Source of the DNA: Thermoanaerobaculia bacterium
Lineage (GTDB): Bacteria; Acidobacteriota; Thermoanaerobaculia; UBA5066
Reading direction: 5' to 3'
Length of the DNA: 13,391 nt
Assembly (NCBI GenBank): GCA_023717585.1
Contig: JAMQPJ010000146.1
Span: forward strand, 1 to 13,391
The notes under the pieces were generated by a model. That model saw only the letters and a program-made list of their open reading frames with translations, was not told where the DNA came from and made no database searches. Shown piece after piece: positions 7,270 to 13,391 of the stretch. Position 1 is the first letter of the stretch, and each line of letters opens with the position of its first letter. A program made the position numbers and the translations under genes.

Positions 7270-8823
7270 CTGAAGCCCGCGGACGAACGGTGGCAGGTCG
7301 GACCGCTCGACCTCCGGCTCGTCGCGCTTCTGGCGGGAACGAAGCTTCTCGTTCACCTCGTGACCGCCGGCCGGTACGGCTACTTCCGCGACGAGCTCTA
7401 CTTCCTCGACTGCGGCCGCCACCTCGATTGGGGCTACGTGGACTGCGCGCCCCTGATCGCCGTCTACGCGAAGATCGCCCTCCTCCTCGGCGGTTCCCTG
7501 CCGGTTTTGCGGTCGCTCGCGGCGCTTGCCGGGGCGGCGCGCGTGGTGCTGACGATGCTGCTCGCGCGCGAGCTCGGAGGCGGGCGCTTCTCCCAGGCAC
7601 TCGCCGGCCTCTGCGCGCTCGCCGCGCCCATCTACCTCGGAATGGACAGCATCCTCACGATGAACGGCTTCGAGGCCCTGTTCTGGATGGGGTGCGTCTT
7701 CACCCTGATCCGCATCGTGCGCACGGGCGACTCCCGGCTCTGGGTGTGGTTCGGCGTCCTCGCGGGGCTCGGGCTCGAGAACAAGCATTCGACGCTGCTC
7801 TTTGGCGGCGCCCTCGTGGCCGCGCTGCTCCTCAGCCCCCAGCGCCGCGAGCTCCTCAAGCCCTGGATCTGGATGGCCGGAGGCATCGCGCTCCTGATCT
7901 TTCTTCCCAATCTCATCTGGCAAGTCCGGCACGGCTATCCCACGCTCGAGGATCTCGAGAACGTGCGGAGGATGGGCAAGAACGTCGTCCTGAGCCCGGT
8001 GGAGTTCGTGGGCCAGCAGATCCTGCTTCTTCACCCCGCCCTCTTTCCGATCTGGCTCCTCGGGCTGGCTTCTTTCCTGGTCGGGAAAGGGTCGCGACTG
8101 CGCGTGCTCGGCTGGACCTACCTGCTGCTCCTTTCGCTGATGATCGTCCTCGAGGCGAAGAACTATTACCTCTCTCCCATCTACCCGATGCTCTTCGCTT
8201 CCGGGGCCGTGGCGGTGGAAGACTGGCTGACGCGCCGCGCGTGGAGCCGCGAAAGGCTCTGGCCGAAGGCCGCTCTGGCGGCGTACGTCCTCGCCGCGGG
8301 CGCGATCATCGTTCCCGCGCTCCTTCCGATCCTCGCCCCGGAGAAGCTGCTCGCCTACCAGAGGCGGCTCGGGCTCGCGCCGCCGAAAACCGAGGTCAGG
8401 CACGACGGCCCTCTGGATCAGCGCCTCGGCGACCAGTTCGGCTGGGAGGAGCTGGTGGCGGACGTGGCCCGGATCTATCACTCGCTGCCGCCGGAAGAGC
8501 GGGCGAAAACCGGCATCTTCGCGAGCAACTACGGGGAGGCCGGCGCCCTGAACCTGTTCGGGCCTGCCCACGGCCTGCCGGCGCCGATCTGCGCCCATCA
8601 GAACCACTACTTCTGGGGTCCTCCGAAGCCGGAGCCGGAGAACCTCATCTGGCTGCAGTGGGGCCGACAGGGCGTGGAAGATCACTGCCGCTCGGTCGAG
8701 AAGGCCGGGGAGCACTTCCACCCGTGGGGGATGGCCGAGGAGAATCGCCCGATCTACCTGTGCCGCGGCCTCCGCCACACGCTGGCGGAGGCCTGGACCT
8801 CCGACTTCAAGCATTGGAACTAG
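7270..8823 (+). CDS. GT39/ArnT-like multi-pass membrane glycosyltransferase
   Basis: Predicted polyprenyl-phosphate-sugar-dependent glycosyltransferase (PMT_2/dolichyl-P-mannosyltransferase type) of 517 residues in the inner membrane. The first periplasmic loop after the N-terminal helix has YFRDELYFLDCGRHLDWGYVD; its Asp-Glu pair (residues 41-42) holds the catalytic Asp of GT-C enzymes. Many hydrophobic helices follow up to about residue 360. The last 150 residues are soluble (IFASNYGEAGALNLFG, HQNHYFWG), probably periplasmic. The GTG at 7360 would cut into the first membrane segment and lose the family N-terminus. The frame is open back to a CTG at 7270 with GGGAGGG 5 nt before it, giving MKPADERWQVGPLDL and an intact helix. 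The sugar and acceptor (protein or lipid) cannot be told. It follows the dehydrogenase gene by 16 nt. Confidence 0.85.
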   Translation: MKPADERWQVGPLDLRLVALLAGTKLLVHLVTAGRYGYFRDELYFLDCGRHLDWGYVDCAPLIAVYAKIALLLGGSLPVLRSLAALAGAARVVLTMLLARELGGGRFSQALAGLCALAAPIYLGMDSILTMNGFEALFWMGCVFTLIRIVRTGDSRLWVWFGVLAGLGLENKHSTLLFGGALVAALLLSPQRRELLKPWIWMAGGIALLIFLPNLIWQVRHGYPTLEDLENVRRMGKNVVLSPVEFVGQQILLLHPALFPIWLLGLASFLVGKGSRLRVLGWTYLLLLSLMIVLEAKNYYLSPIYPMLFASGAVAVEDWLTRRAWSRERLWPKAALAAYVLAAGAIIVPALLPILAPEKLLAYQRRLGLAPPKTEVRHDGPLDQRLGDQFGWEELVADVARIYHSLPPEERAKTGIFASNYGEAGALNLFGPAHGLPAPICAHQNHYFWGPPKPEPENLIWLQWGRQGVEDHCRSVEKAGEHFHPWGMAEENRPIYLCRGLRHTLAEAWTSDFKHWN

Positions 8824-8856
8824 CCGCCCTCAGTTCACGGTCTCCTTTGGCGGCTG
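8821..8856. other. Inverted repeat at the convergent junction
   Basis: AGCCGCC (8822-8828) and GGCGGCT (8849-8855) can pair as a 7-bp stem with a 20-nt loop across the ends of the glycosyltransferase and metallopeptidase genes, which are 6 nt apart. The loop is long and no T-run follows, so a terminator role is only possible. Confidence 0.15.
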
Positions 8857-9813
8857 CTTCGTTTCGACCTCCGCCTCGAACTCCGCCTCCGGCTCCAGCT
8901 CTGTCTCCTTCGCCTCCTCCTTCATCTCCGCTCTTCTCCGCCTCTTCCGGATCCCCGCCACGATCGCGAGGAGCGAGATCCCGAACCACAGCACCGCCGT
9001 GCTCGTGAGAATCGGGATCCAGAGTTTCAACGTTCCCTGCCGCTCGTAGAACGCCTCGCCGACGTCGATCAGCGTCGCGCCCGTCGCTCCGCGCATCGCC
9101 TCGTCGAACCTGTCCCCGTGCGCGACGCGAGAGAGAACGATGCGCGGCACCGCGGGGCCGTAGCGCTCGAGAAGGTCCTGCACGAGCGTGCCCGCAAGCG
9201 CGTACCCACGCTCCACCTCCCGCCGTTCCCCCTGAAACTGGTCGTCCAGCTTCCAGAGCGGCACGCGCGGGCCCGACAGCAGCCCGAGCGCCAGCTCGGT
9301 CTGGTCGCGCAGCCGCCACGAGCGCGCCGCGAGCATCGCGAGGCCCTCGTTGAACCACCGCGGCCCGGGCCGCCCGCCGCTCGCCCGGCGGATGAGGACG
9401 TGCGCGACCTCGTGCGCGAGCACCTCCTCGAGGCCCCCGTCCGGGTACGACGGCGTGCGCTCGGCGAGGATCACGACGACGCTCCCGGCATCGGAGGTCA
9501 CGCCGTCCGTGTACCCGGTCACCCACGCCGGCGCGCTCTTCGCGAGCGGCGACGACTCCGGCGCGAGGACGACGCGGATGTCCGGCCCCGGCTCATCGAG
9601 ACCCACCAGCTCCATCACGCCGGCGATCCACGGCCGCGGCCCGGCGGCGAGGCGGTTCGCGGACGGCGGGAGACCGGGCTGGGGCTCGAAAACGATGCGC
9701 GTCGGCTCGGCCGCCGCGAGCGGCGAAGCGGCGAGGAGACAGGCCAGAACCCGGCGTTTCCAGATGACGACAAGGGTACTGCGCCGACTCCCCGCATGAT
9801 CATCGTGAATCAT
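8830..9813 (-). CDS. Exported gluzincin-type metallopeptidase (MA-like) with C-terminal anchor
   Basis: A 327-residue protein that I do not recognise as a named enzyme. A signal peptide is visible: basic WKRR, then hydrophobic LACLLAASPLAAA, with likely cleavage near residue 35. The zinc site is HEVAH (134-138) followed 18 residues later by Glu156 in WFNEGLAML, the HExxH...E layout of the peptidase_MA_2 group. One hydrophobic segment (264-288, LWIPILTSTAVLWFG...) is followed by RKRRRR, so the catalytic domain should face the periplasm or outside. A 35-residue acidic cytoplasmic tail, rich in Glu, ends the protein and is encoded by a low-complexity stretch (about 8860-8930). ATG at 9813 is chosen because GGAGG (9823-9827, minus strand) lies 9 nt upstream; a longer frame to 10056 would overlap acpS. 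The substrate is unknown. Confidence 0.82.
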   Translation of the reverse strand: MIHDDHAGSRRSTLVVIWKRRVLACLLAASPLAAAEPTRIVFEPQPGLPPSANRLAAGPRPWIAGVMELVGLDEPGPDIRVVLAPESSPLAKSAPAWVTGYTDGVTSDAGSVVVILAERTPSYPDGGLEEVLAHEVAHVLIRRASGGRPGPRWFNEGLAMLAARSWRLRDQTELALGLLSGPRVPLWKLDDQFQGERREVERGYALAGTLVQDLLERYGPAVPRIVLSRVAHGDRFDEAMRGATGATLIDVGEAFYERQGTLKLWIPILTSTAVLWFGISLLAIVAGIRKRRRRAEMKEEAKETELEPEAEFEAEVETKQPPKETVN

Positions 9814-9853
9814 TGCGGCCGGCCTCCGGGGGGCCAGACGTTTGTAAAGAGCC

Positions 9854-10234
9854 ATGCCCATGATCCTCGGCATCGGTACCGACCTTCTCGACGTCGCCCG
9901 AATGGCGAAGGAGCTGGAGAAGGAGGGAGCCGGGTTCCGGAACGCCGTCTTCACACCGTCCGAAATCGCGTATTGCGAGGCGAAGCGGTATCCGGCGCGA
10001 CATTTCGCGGCCCGCTTCGCGGCGAAGGAGGCTCTTTTCAAGGCCCTCGCGGGCACGGCGTCGCACGACTTCTTTCACGAGGTCGAGATCGCCCGGACGG
10101 GCGACGCGCCGCCGCGTCTCGTCCTTCACGGCGGCATGAAAGAGGCGGCCGACCGCCTCGGCGTGAAGGACATCCTCGTTTCCCTCTCGCACACCGACAG
10201 CCTCGCCTCGGCGAGCGTCGTGCTTCAGGGGTGA
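9854..10234 (+). CDS. acpS: Holo-[acyl-carrier-protein] synthase
   Basis: Transfers the 4'-phosphopantetheine arm of CoA to the conserved Ser of acyl carrier proteins, in the cytoplasm. It has 126 residues, normal for the trimeric AcpS type. The Mg-CoA site motifs are present: GIGTDLLDVARM (Asp10) and ARFAAKEALFKAL (Glu59). The end VSLSHTDSLASASVV is the standard final strand pair. ATG at 9854 has AAAGAG a few bases upstream; ATG at 9860 (MILGIGTD) is an equally good biological start. The gene is separated by 40 nt from the divergent metallopeptidase gene. The ligase gene begins 4 nt after its stop and an ACP gene lies downstream, so here it may serve a dedicated carrier as well as fatty-acid synthesis. 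Confidence 0.94.
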   Translation: MPMILGIGTDLLDVARMAKELEKEGAGFRNAVFTPSEIAYCEAKRYPARHFAARFAAKEALFKALAGTASHDFFHEVEIARTGDAPPRLVLHGGMKEAADRLGVKDILVSLSHTDSLASASVVLQG

Positions 10235-10238
10235 GCGC

Positions 10239-11972
10239 ATGTACGCGACGGAAACCCTCGAGGAAAAGCGGCTCTGCAACATCGGCTCGTACGAAGAACG
10301 GCTCCGGGGGTTCGACTGGGCGATCGCCGAGAAGGAGATGGGATGGGGCCGCGGCGATCCGCTCAACATCGGCTGGAACCTGACCGACCGGATCTGCCGG
10401 CTCGGCCTCGCGAAGAAACCCGCGCTGCTCTGGGAAGGTTCCGACGGGCGCGAGAGGACGTACACCTTCGGCGACTTGCGCCTTCTTTCGAACGCCGTCG
10501 CCGCCGTTCTCTCGCGCCTCGGACTCGAGCCGTCCGAACGCGTCTGCCTCTTCCTCGACCGCGTGCCGGAGCTCTACATCGCCTTCATCGGGATCCTCAA
10601 GATGGGTGCGATCGTCCAGCCTCTCTTCTCCGCGTTCGGCGAAGAGTCGCTCTCGACGCGCCTGCTCGACGCCGGCACGGCGGCCGTCGTGACGCAGAAG
10701 AAGCACCTGCCCAAGGTCCGGCGGATCCGCGCGCAGCTCCCGGCTCTCCGCACGGTCGTCGTCGTCGACGCCGAGGGGCTCGCGCTGAAGGACGGCGAGG
10801 TCGCGCTCGACCTCGATTCCGAGCCGCGCCTCGAACGGTTTCCCATCTTCCCCGCGACGGCCGAGACGCCGTCGGTCCTCCACTACACGTCCGGGACGAC
10901 CGGGCAGCCCAAGGGGGCGCAACACGTCCACGGCTCGCTCGTCTCGCAGTACCTGACGGCGAGGTGGGTGCTCGACCTGAAATCCGACGACGTCTACTGG
11001 TGCAATGCCGATCCCGGCTGGGTGACCGGGACGTCGTACGGGATCATCGGCCCCTGGTCGAACGGCATCACGCAGGCCGTCCTCGACTCCGGCTTCGGGG
11101 CCGACCGCTGGTACGGCTTCATCGAGAGGCGGGGGATCAGCGTCTGGTACTCGGCCCCCACGGCAATCCGCCTTCTGATGCGCGATGGGCCGCAGGCGGC
11201 GAAGCGCCACGACCTCTCCTCGCTCCGGCATCTCGCGAGCGTCGGCGAGCCGCTGAATCCCGAGGCGGTTCACTGGTCGCGTGAGGCCTTCGGCCTCCCC
11301 TTCCACGACACCTACTGGCAGACGGAGACAGGCTGCATCGTCATCTCGAACTACCCCGGGATGCCGGTGAAGCCGGGCTCGATGGGAAAGCCGTTCCCCG
11401 GCATCGCGGCGGCCGTGCTCGATCCGGCGACGTTCGAGCCGCACAGAGAGCCGGGGCGCGTCGGCGTGATCGGCCTCCGCCCCGGCTGGCCCTCCATGCT
11501 CCGCGGCTACTGGAACAACCCCGACGGCTATGCAAAGAAGTTCACGAACGGCTGGTACCTCACCGGCGACCGCGCCACCGTGGACGCCGACGGCTACTTC
11601 TGGTTCGTGGGCCGGGACGACGACGTGATCAACACGGGAGGGCACCTCGTCGGTCCGTTCGAGGTCGAGTCGGCGCTCCTCGAGCATCCCGCCGTCGCGG
11701 AGTCGGCGGCCGTCGCCAAGCCCGACCCGGTGAACATGGAGGTCGTCAAGGCATTCGTCGCGCTCAAGCCGGGCTTCACTCCGGGCCCGGACCTCGAGCT
11801 CGAGATCATGAACTTCGTCCGGAAACGGCTCTCTCCTATCGCGATGCCGCAGGAAATCGCCTTCGTGGCGTCGCTCCCGCGGAACCGGAGCGGAAAGATC
11901 CTCCGCCGGGTCCTCCGCGCGCCGGAGTGGGGCGAGCCGATCGGCGACATTTCGACTCTCATGGAGGACTGA
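10239..11972 (+). CDS. acsA: AcsA-like acetyl/short-acyl-CoA (or -ACP) synthetase
   Basis: An ANL-superfamily ligase of 577 residues that activates a carboxylic acid with ATP and passes it to a thiol. It resembles Bacillus AcsA from end to end, including the close GDISTLMED. The P-loop is YTSGTTGQPKG (216-226). The acyl-pocket motif is HDTYWQTETG with Trp360, equivalent to the Trp that restricts Salmonella Acs to acetate-size acids. The hinge region is GRDDDVINTGGH (458-469). The C-terminal catalytic Lys is Lys553 in RSGKILRR, the site often controlled by acetylation. Oddly, the Arg normally after the GH/GE/GY of the hinge motif is Leu470. The gene begins 4 nt after acpS and ends directly against the ACP gene, so the acyl acceptor may be holo-ACP instead of, or besides, CoA. 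That is inference; acetyl-CoA synthetase is the default. Confidence 0.88.
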   Translation: MYATETLEEKRLCNIGSYEERLRGFDWAIAEKEMGWGRGDPLNIGWNLTDRICRLGLAKKPALLWEGSDGRERTYTFGDLRLLSNAVAAVLSRLGLEPSERVCLFLDRVPELYIAFIGILKMGAIVQPLFSAFGEESLSTRLLDAGTAAVVTQKKHLPKVRRIRAQLPALRTVVVVDAEGLALKDGEVALDLDSEPRLERFPIFPATAETPSVLHYTSGTTGQPKGAQHVHGSLVSQYLTARWVLDLKSDDVYWCNADPGWVTGTSYGIIGPWSNGITQAVLDSGFGADRWYGFIERRGISVWYSAPTAIRLLMRDGPQAAKRHDLSSLRHLASVGEPLNPEAVHWSREAFGLPFHDTYWQTETGCIVISNYPGMPVKPGSMGKPFPGIAAAVLDPATFEPHREPGRVGVIGLRPGWPSMLRGYWNNPDGYAKKFTNGWYLTGDRATVDADGYFWFVGRDDDVINTGGHLVGPFEVESALLEHPAVAESAAVAKPDPVNMEVVKAFVALKPGFTPGPDLELEIMNFVRKRLSPIAMPQEIAFVASLPRNRSGKILRRVLRAPEWGEPIGDISTLMED

Positions 11973-12230
11973 ATGGACGACCTCAAAAAGACCATCCTCG
12001 ACTACGTCCGCCGCGAGTACCTCGAGGAGGGGGACGAGCGCGAGCTGAAGGCGTCGACGCCGCTCATCACCGGCGGGATCGTCGACTCCTTCTCGATGGT
12101 CTCCCTCAAGCGCTTCCTCGAGAGGAAGCTCGCCGTGAAGATCCCCGACGCGGACGCGACTCCCGAGGCCTTCAATACCGTCGACAGCATCGTCGCGCTC
12201 GTCGAGCGGTTCGCCAAGGTGGAGGTCTGA
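11973..12230 (+). CDS. Dedicated acyl carrier protein
   Basis: An 85-residue four-helix carrier protein. The phosphopantetheine site is Ser39 in GGIVDSFSMVSLKRFLE (codon 12087-12089), with DSF in place of the DSL of fatty-acid AcpP. The sequence before it (STPLITGGIVDS) resembles loading-type carriers paired with single ligases rather than AcpP. The start codon follows the ligase stop without a gap, and GGAGG at 11963-11967 lies 5 nt upstream inside the ligase gene. The oxoamine synthase gene begins 1 nt after its stop. Its job is probably to present an acyl group from the ligase to that synthase; AcpS, three genes upstream, would install the arm. The acyl group is not known. Confidence 0.93.
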   Translation: MDDLKKTILDYVRREYLEEGDERELKASTPLITGGIVDSFSMVSLKRFLERKLAVKIPDADATPEAFNTVDSIVALVERFAKVEV

Positions 12231-12231
12231 C

Positions 12232-13391
12232 ATGGCCACCGAGACTCTCCCCGCGACGTTCCGCGACGTCCTCCGCGCCGACCTCGAGGCCCTGAAGGCC
12301 GCCGGCCTCATCAAGGAGGAGCGTTACATCCACGCCCCGCAGGGCGCCGAGATCGAGGTCGAGTTCCCCGCGGGCGCTCCGACCCGGAAGGTCCTGAATC
12401 TCTGCGCGAACAACTACCTCGGCCTTTCCTCGCACCCCGAAGTGCTCGCGGCCGCGCACGCCGGGCTCGACCGGCGGGGTTACGGCATGTCGTCGGTCCG
12501 CTTCATCTGCGGCACGCAGGACATCCACCGCGAGCTGGAGAATCGCCTGACGGAGTTCCTCGGGACGGAAGACACGATCCTGTTCTCGTCGTGCCTCGAC
12601 GCGAACGCAGGCGTCTTCGAGGCGTTCCTCTCCGACAAGGACGTGATGATCGCCGATCGGCTCGTCCACGCCTCGATCGTGGACGGGATGCGCCTCTCGA
12701 AGGCGGCGCAGGACACCTTCAAGCACTCCGACATGGGTCACCTCGAGGAGAAGCTCGTCGAGCACGGAGACAAGCGCTTCCGACTCGTCATCACCGACGG
12801 CGTCTTCTCGATGGACGGCGACCTCGCGAAGCTGGACGAGATCGTGGCCCTCTGCGAAAAGCACGACGCGATGGTCTTCGTCGACGACTCGCACGCCTCC
12901 GGCTTCATCGGGAAGACGGGGCGCGGGACGCCCGAGCGCTTCTCGGTGCTCGGGAAGATCGACGTCCTCACGACGACGTTCGGCAAGGCGCTCGGCGGGG
13001 CTTCGGGCGGCTGTGTCAGCGGGCGCAGGGAGATCGTCGAGATGTGCCGCCAGCGGGCGCGGCCGTACCTCTTTTCCAACACGCTGGCCTCGGTCATCGT
13101 TGCCGGAACGCTCAAAGTGCTCGATCTCGTCTCCGCCACAACCGAGCGGCGCGACCGGCTGGAGCAGAACGCAAGCGTCTGGAGGCGGCTCCTGACCGAG
13201 GCCGGCTTCGACATCAAGGCCGGCGAGAGCCCGATCGTCCCGGTCATGCTCTACAACGCCAAGCTCGCGCAGGACGTCGCGCGCGACCTGTTCGCGGAAG
13301 GGGTCTACGTCGTCGGCTTCTTCTTCCCGGTCGTCGCGAAGGGGCAGGCCCGCATCCGGACTCAGCTCTCGGCCGCGCACACGACGGCCCA
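12232..13391 (+). CDS. kbl: Alpha-oxoamine synthase, Kbl-like (glycine C-acetyltransferase), 3'-truncated
   Basis: A PLP-dependent fold-type I enzyme; family members condense an acyl thioester with an amino acid. The window holds 386 residues; E. coli Kbl has 398, so only about a dozen are lost. Kbl hallmarks are LCANNYLGLSSHP (58-70), VRFICGTQDIHRELE (89-103), HASIVDG (146-152), ITDGVFSMDG (187-196), FVDDSHASGF (216-225; Asp218 and His221) and GKALGGASGG, where Lys252 forms the Schiff base. The end KGQARIRTQLSAAHT is also typical. These match Kbl more closely than serine palmitoyltransferase or BioF. GGAGG at 12221-12225 lies 6 nt before the ATG. Kbl normally pairs with threonine dehydrogenase and uses acetyl-CoA; here it is coupled to an ACP and a ligase, so an acyl-ACP donor is possible. 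Downstream genes are outside the window. Confidence 0.9.
   Translation, partial: MATETLPATFRDVLRADLEALKAAGLIKEERYIHAPQGAEIEVEFPAGAPTRKVLNLCANNYLGLSSHPEVLAAAHAGLDRRGYGMSSVRFICGTQDIHRELENRLTEFLGTEDTILFSSCLDANAGVFEAFLSDKDVMIADRLVHASIVDGMRLSKAAQDTFKHSDMGHLEEKLVEHGDKRFRLVITDGVFSMDGDLAKLDEIVALCEKHDAMVFVDDSHASGFIGKTGRGTPERFSVLGKIDVLTTTFGKALGGASGGCVSGRREIVEMCRQRARPYLFSNTLASVIVAGTLKVLDLVSATTERRDRLEQNASVWRRLLTEAGFDIKAGESPIVPVMLYNAKLAQDVARDLFAEGVYVVGFFFPVVAKGQARIRTQLSAAHTTA

Noticed and set aside
7201..8814. Minus-strand open frame opposite the membrane glycosyltransferase
   Set aside because: Antisense shadow: the plus-strand frame has family motifs and membrane helices, and the minus-strand product is highly charged and featureless.
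8860..8930. CTCCGCCTC-like short repeats as a tandem repeat element
   Set aside because: They are imperfect and are explained by Glu/Ala codons of the acidic tail of the minus-strand metallopeptidase.
9814..10056. Upstream extension of the metallopeptidase frame to 10056
   Set aside because: It would run through acpS, and the signal peptide would no longer be N-terminal. ATG at 9813 has GGAGG at good spacing.
10038..12314. Very long minus-strand open frame (758 codons) opposite the ligase gene
   Set aside because: The plus strand has an end-to-end match to AcsA plus ACP and AcpS. The antisense frame is repetitive in charged residues and has no domain.
12172..13380. Minus-strand open frame opposite the Kbl-like gene
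   Set aside because: The plus strand encodes nearly all of a Kbl homologue with the PLP lysine; the antisense frame has no support.
9854..13391. Reading the cluster as a standard bacterial sphingolipid operon
   Set aside because: The gene types are similar, but the PLP enzyme has Kbl signatures and the ligase has the acetate-pocket Trp rather than a long-chain pocket. Kept only as an alternative.

Overview
The window is a gene-dense, very GC-rich bacterial chromosome segment with almost no intergenic space. Neither a mobile element nor an RNA gene nor a CRISPR array was seen. Very high GC, third-position bias and the mix of genes (GT39-family membrane glycosyltransferase, AcsA-type ligase, Kbl-like enzyme, CBS-pair protein, M20 peptidase) suggest a high-GC non-model phylum such as Acidobacteriota or Myxococcota. 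That placement is an inference; no marker gene settles it.

Layout from left to right. (1) The 3' part of an ammonium transporter gene overlaps by 4 nt a P-II regulator gene: a nitrogen sensing and uptake pair whose P-II lacks the uridylylated tyrosine. (2) An M20 metallopeptidase gene runs toward a convergent gene for a [4Fe-4S] HhH-GPD DNA glycosylase. (3) An enoyl-CoA hydratase/isomerase gene is followed by a histone-deacetylase-superfamily amidohydrolase that keeps its zinc ligands but has Ser in place of the catalytic Tyr. (4) Convergent to these lie a two-CBS-domain protein and a SAM methyltransferase on the minus strand. (5) Divergent from the methyltransferase are a YahK-type zinc alcohol dehydrogenase and a GT39-like multi-pass membrane glycosyltransferase, which appears to use a CTG start. 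(6) A minus-strand, secreted, C-terminally anchored gluzincin-type metallopeptidase follows.

(7) The last 3.5 kb is a tightly coupled plus-strand cluster: holo-ACP synthase (acpS), an AcsA-like acyl/acetyl-adenylate ligase, a dedicated small acyl carrier protein, and a Kbl-like alpha-oxoamine synthase that is cut by the window edge. Gaps are 4, 0 and 1 nt. This is the most interesting part. The gene set reads as 'activate an acid, load it on a carrier, condense it with an amino acid'. The ligase keeps the Trp that restricts the acyl pocket to acetate-like acids, and the oxoamine synthase resembles glycine C-acetyltransferase more than serine palmitoyltransferase. A carrier-protein-dependent acetyl (or short acyl) plus glycine condensation is therefore a reasonable hypothesis.

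Several genes without a Shine-Dalgarno sequence have a -10-like hexamer 5-6 nt upstream of the start codon, suggesting leaderless transcripts.
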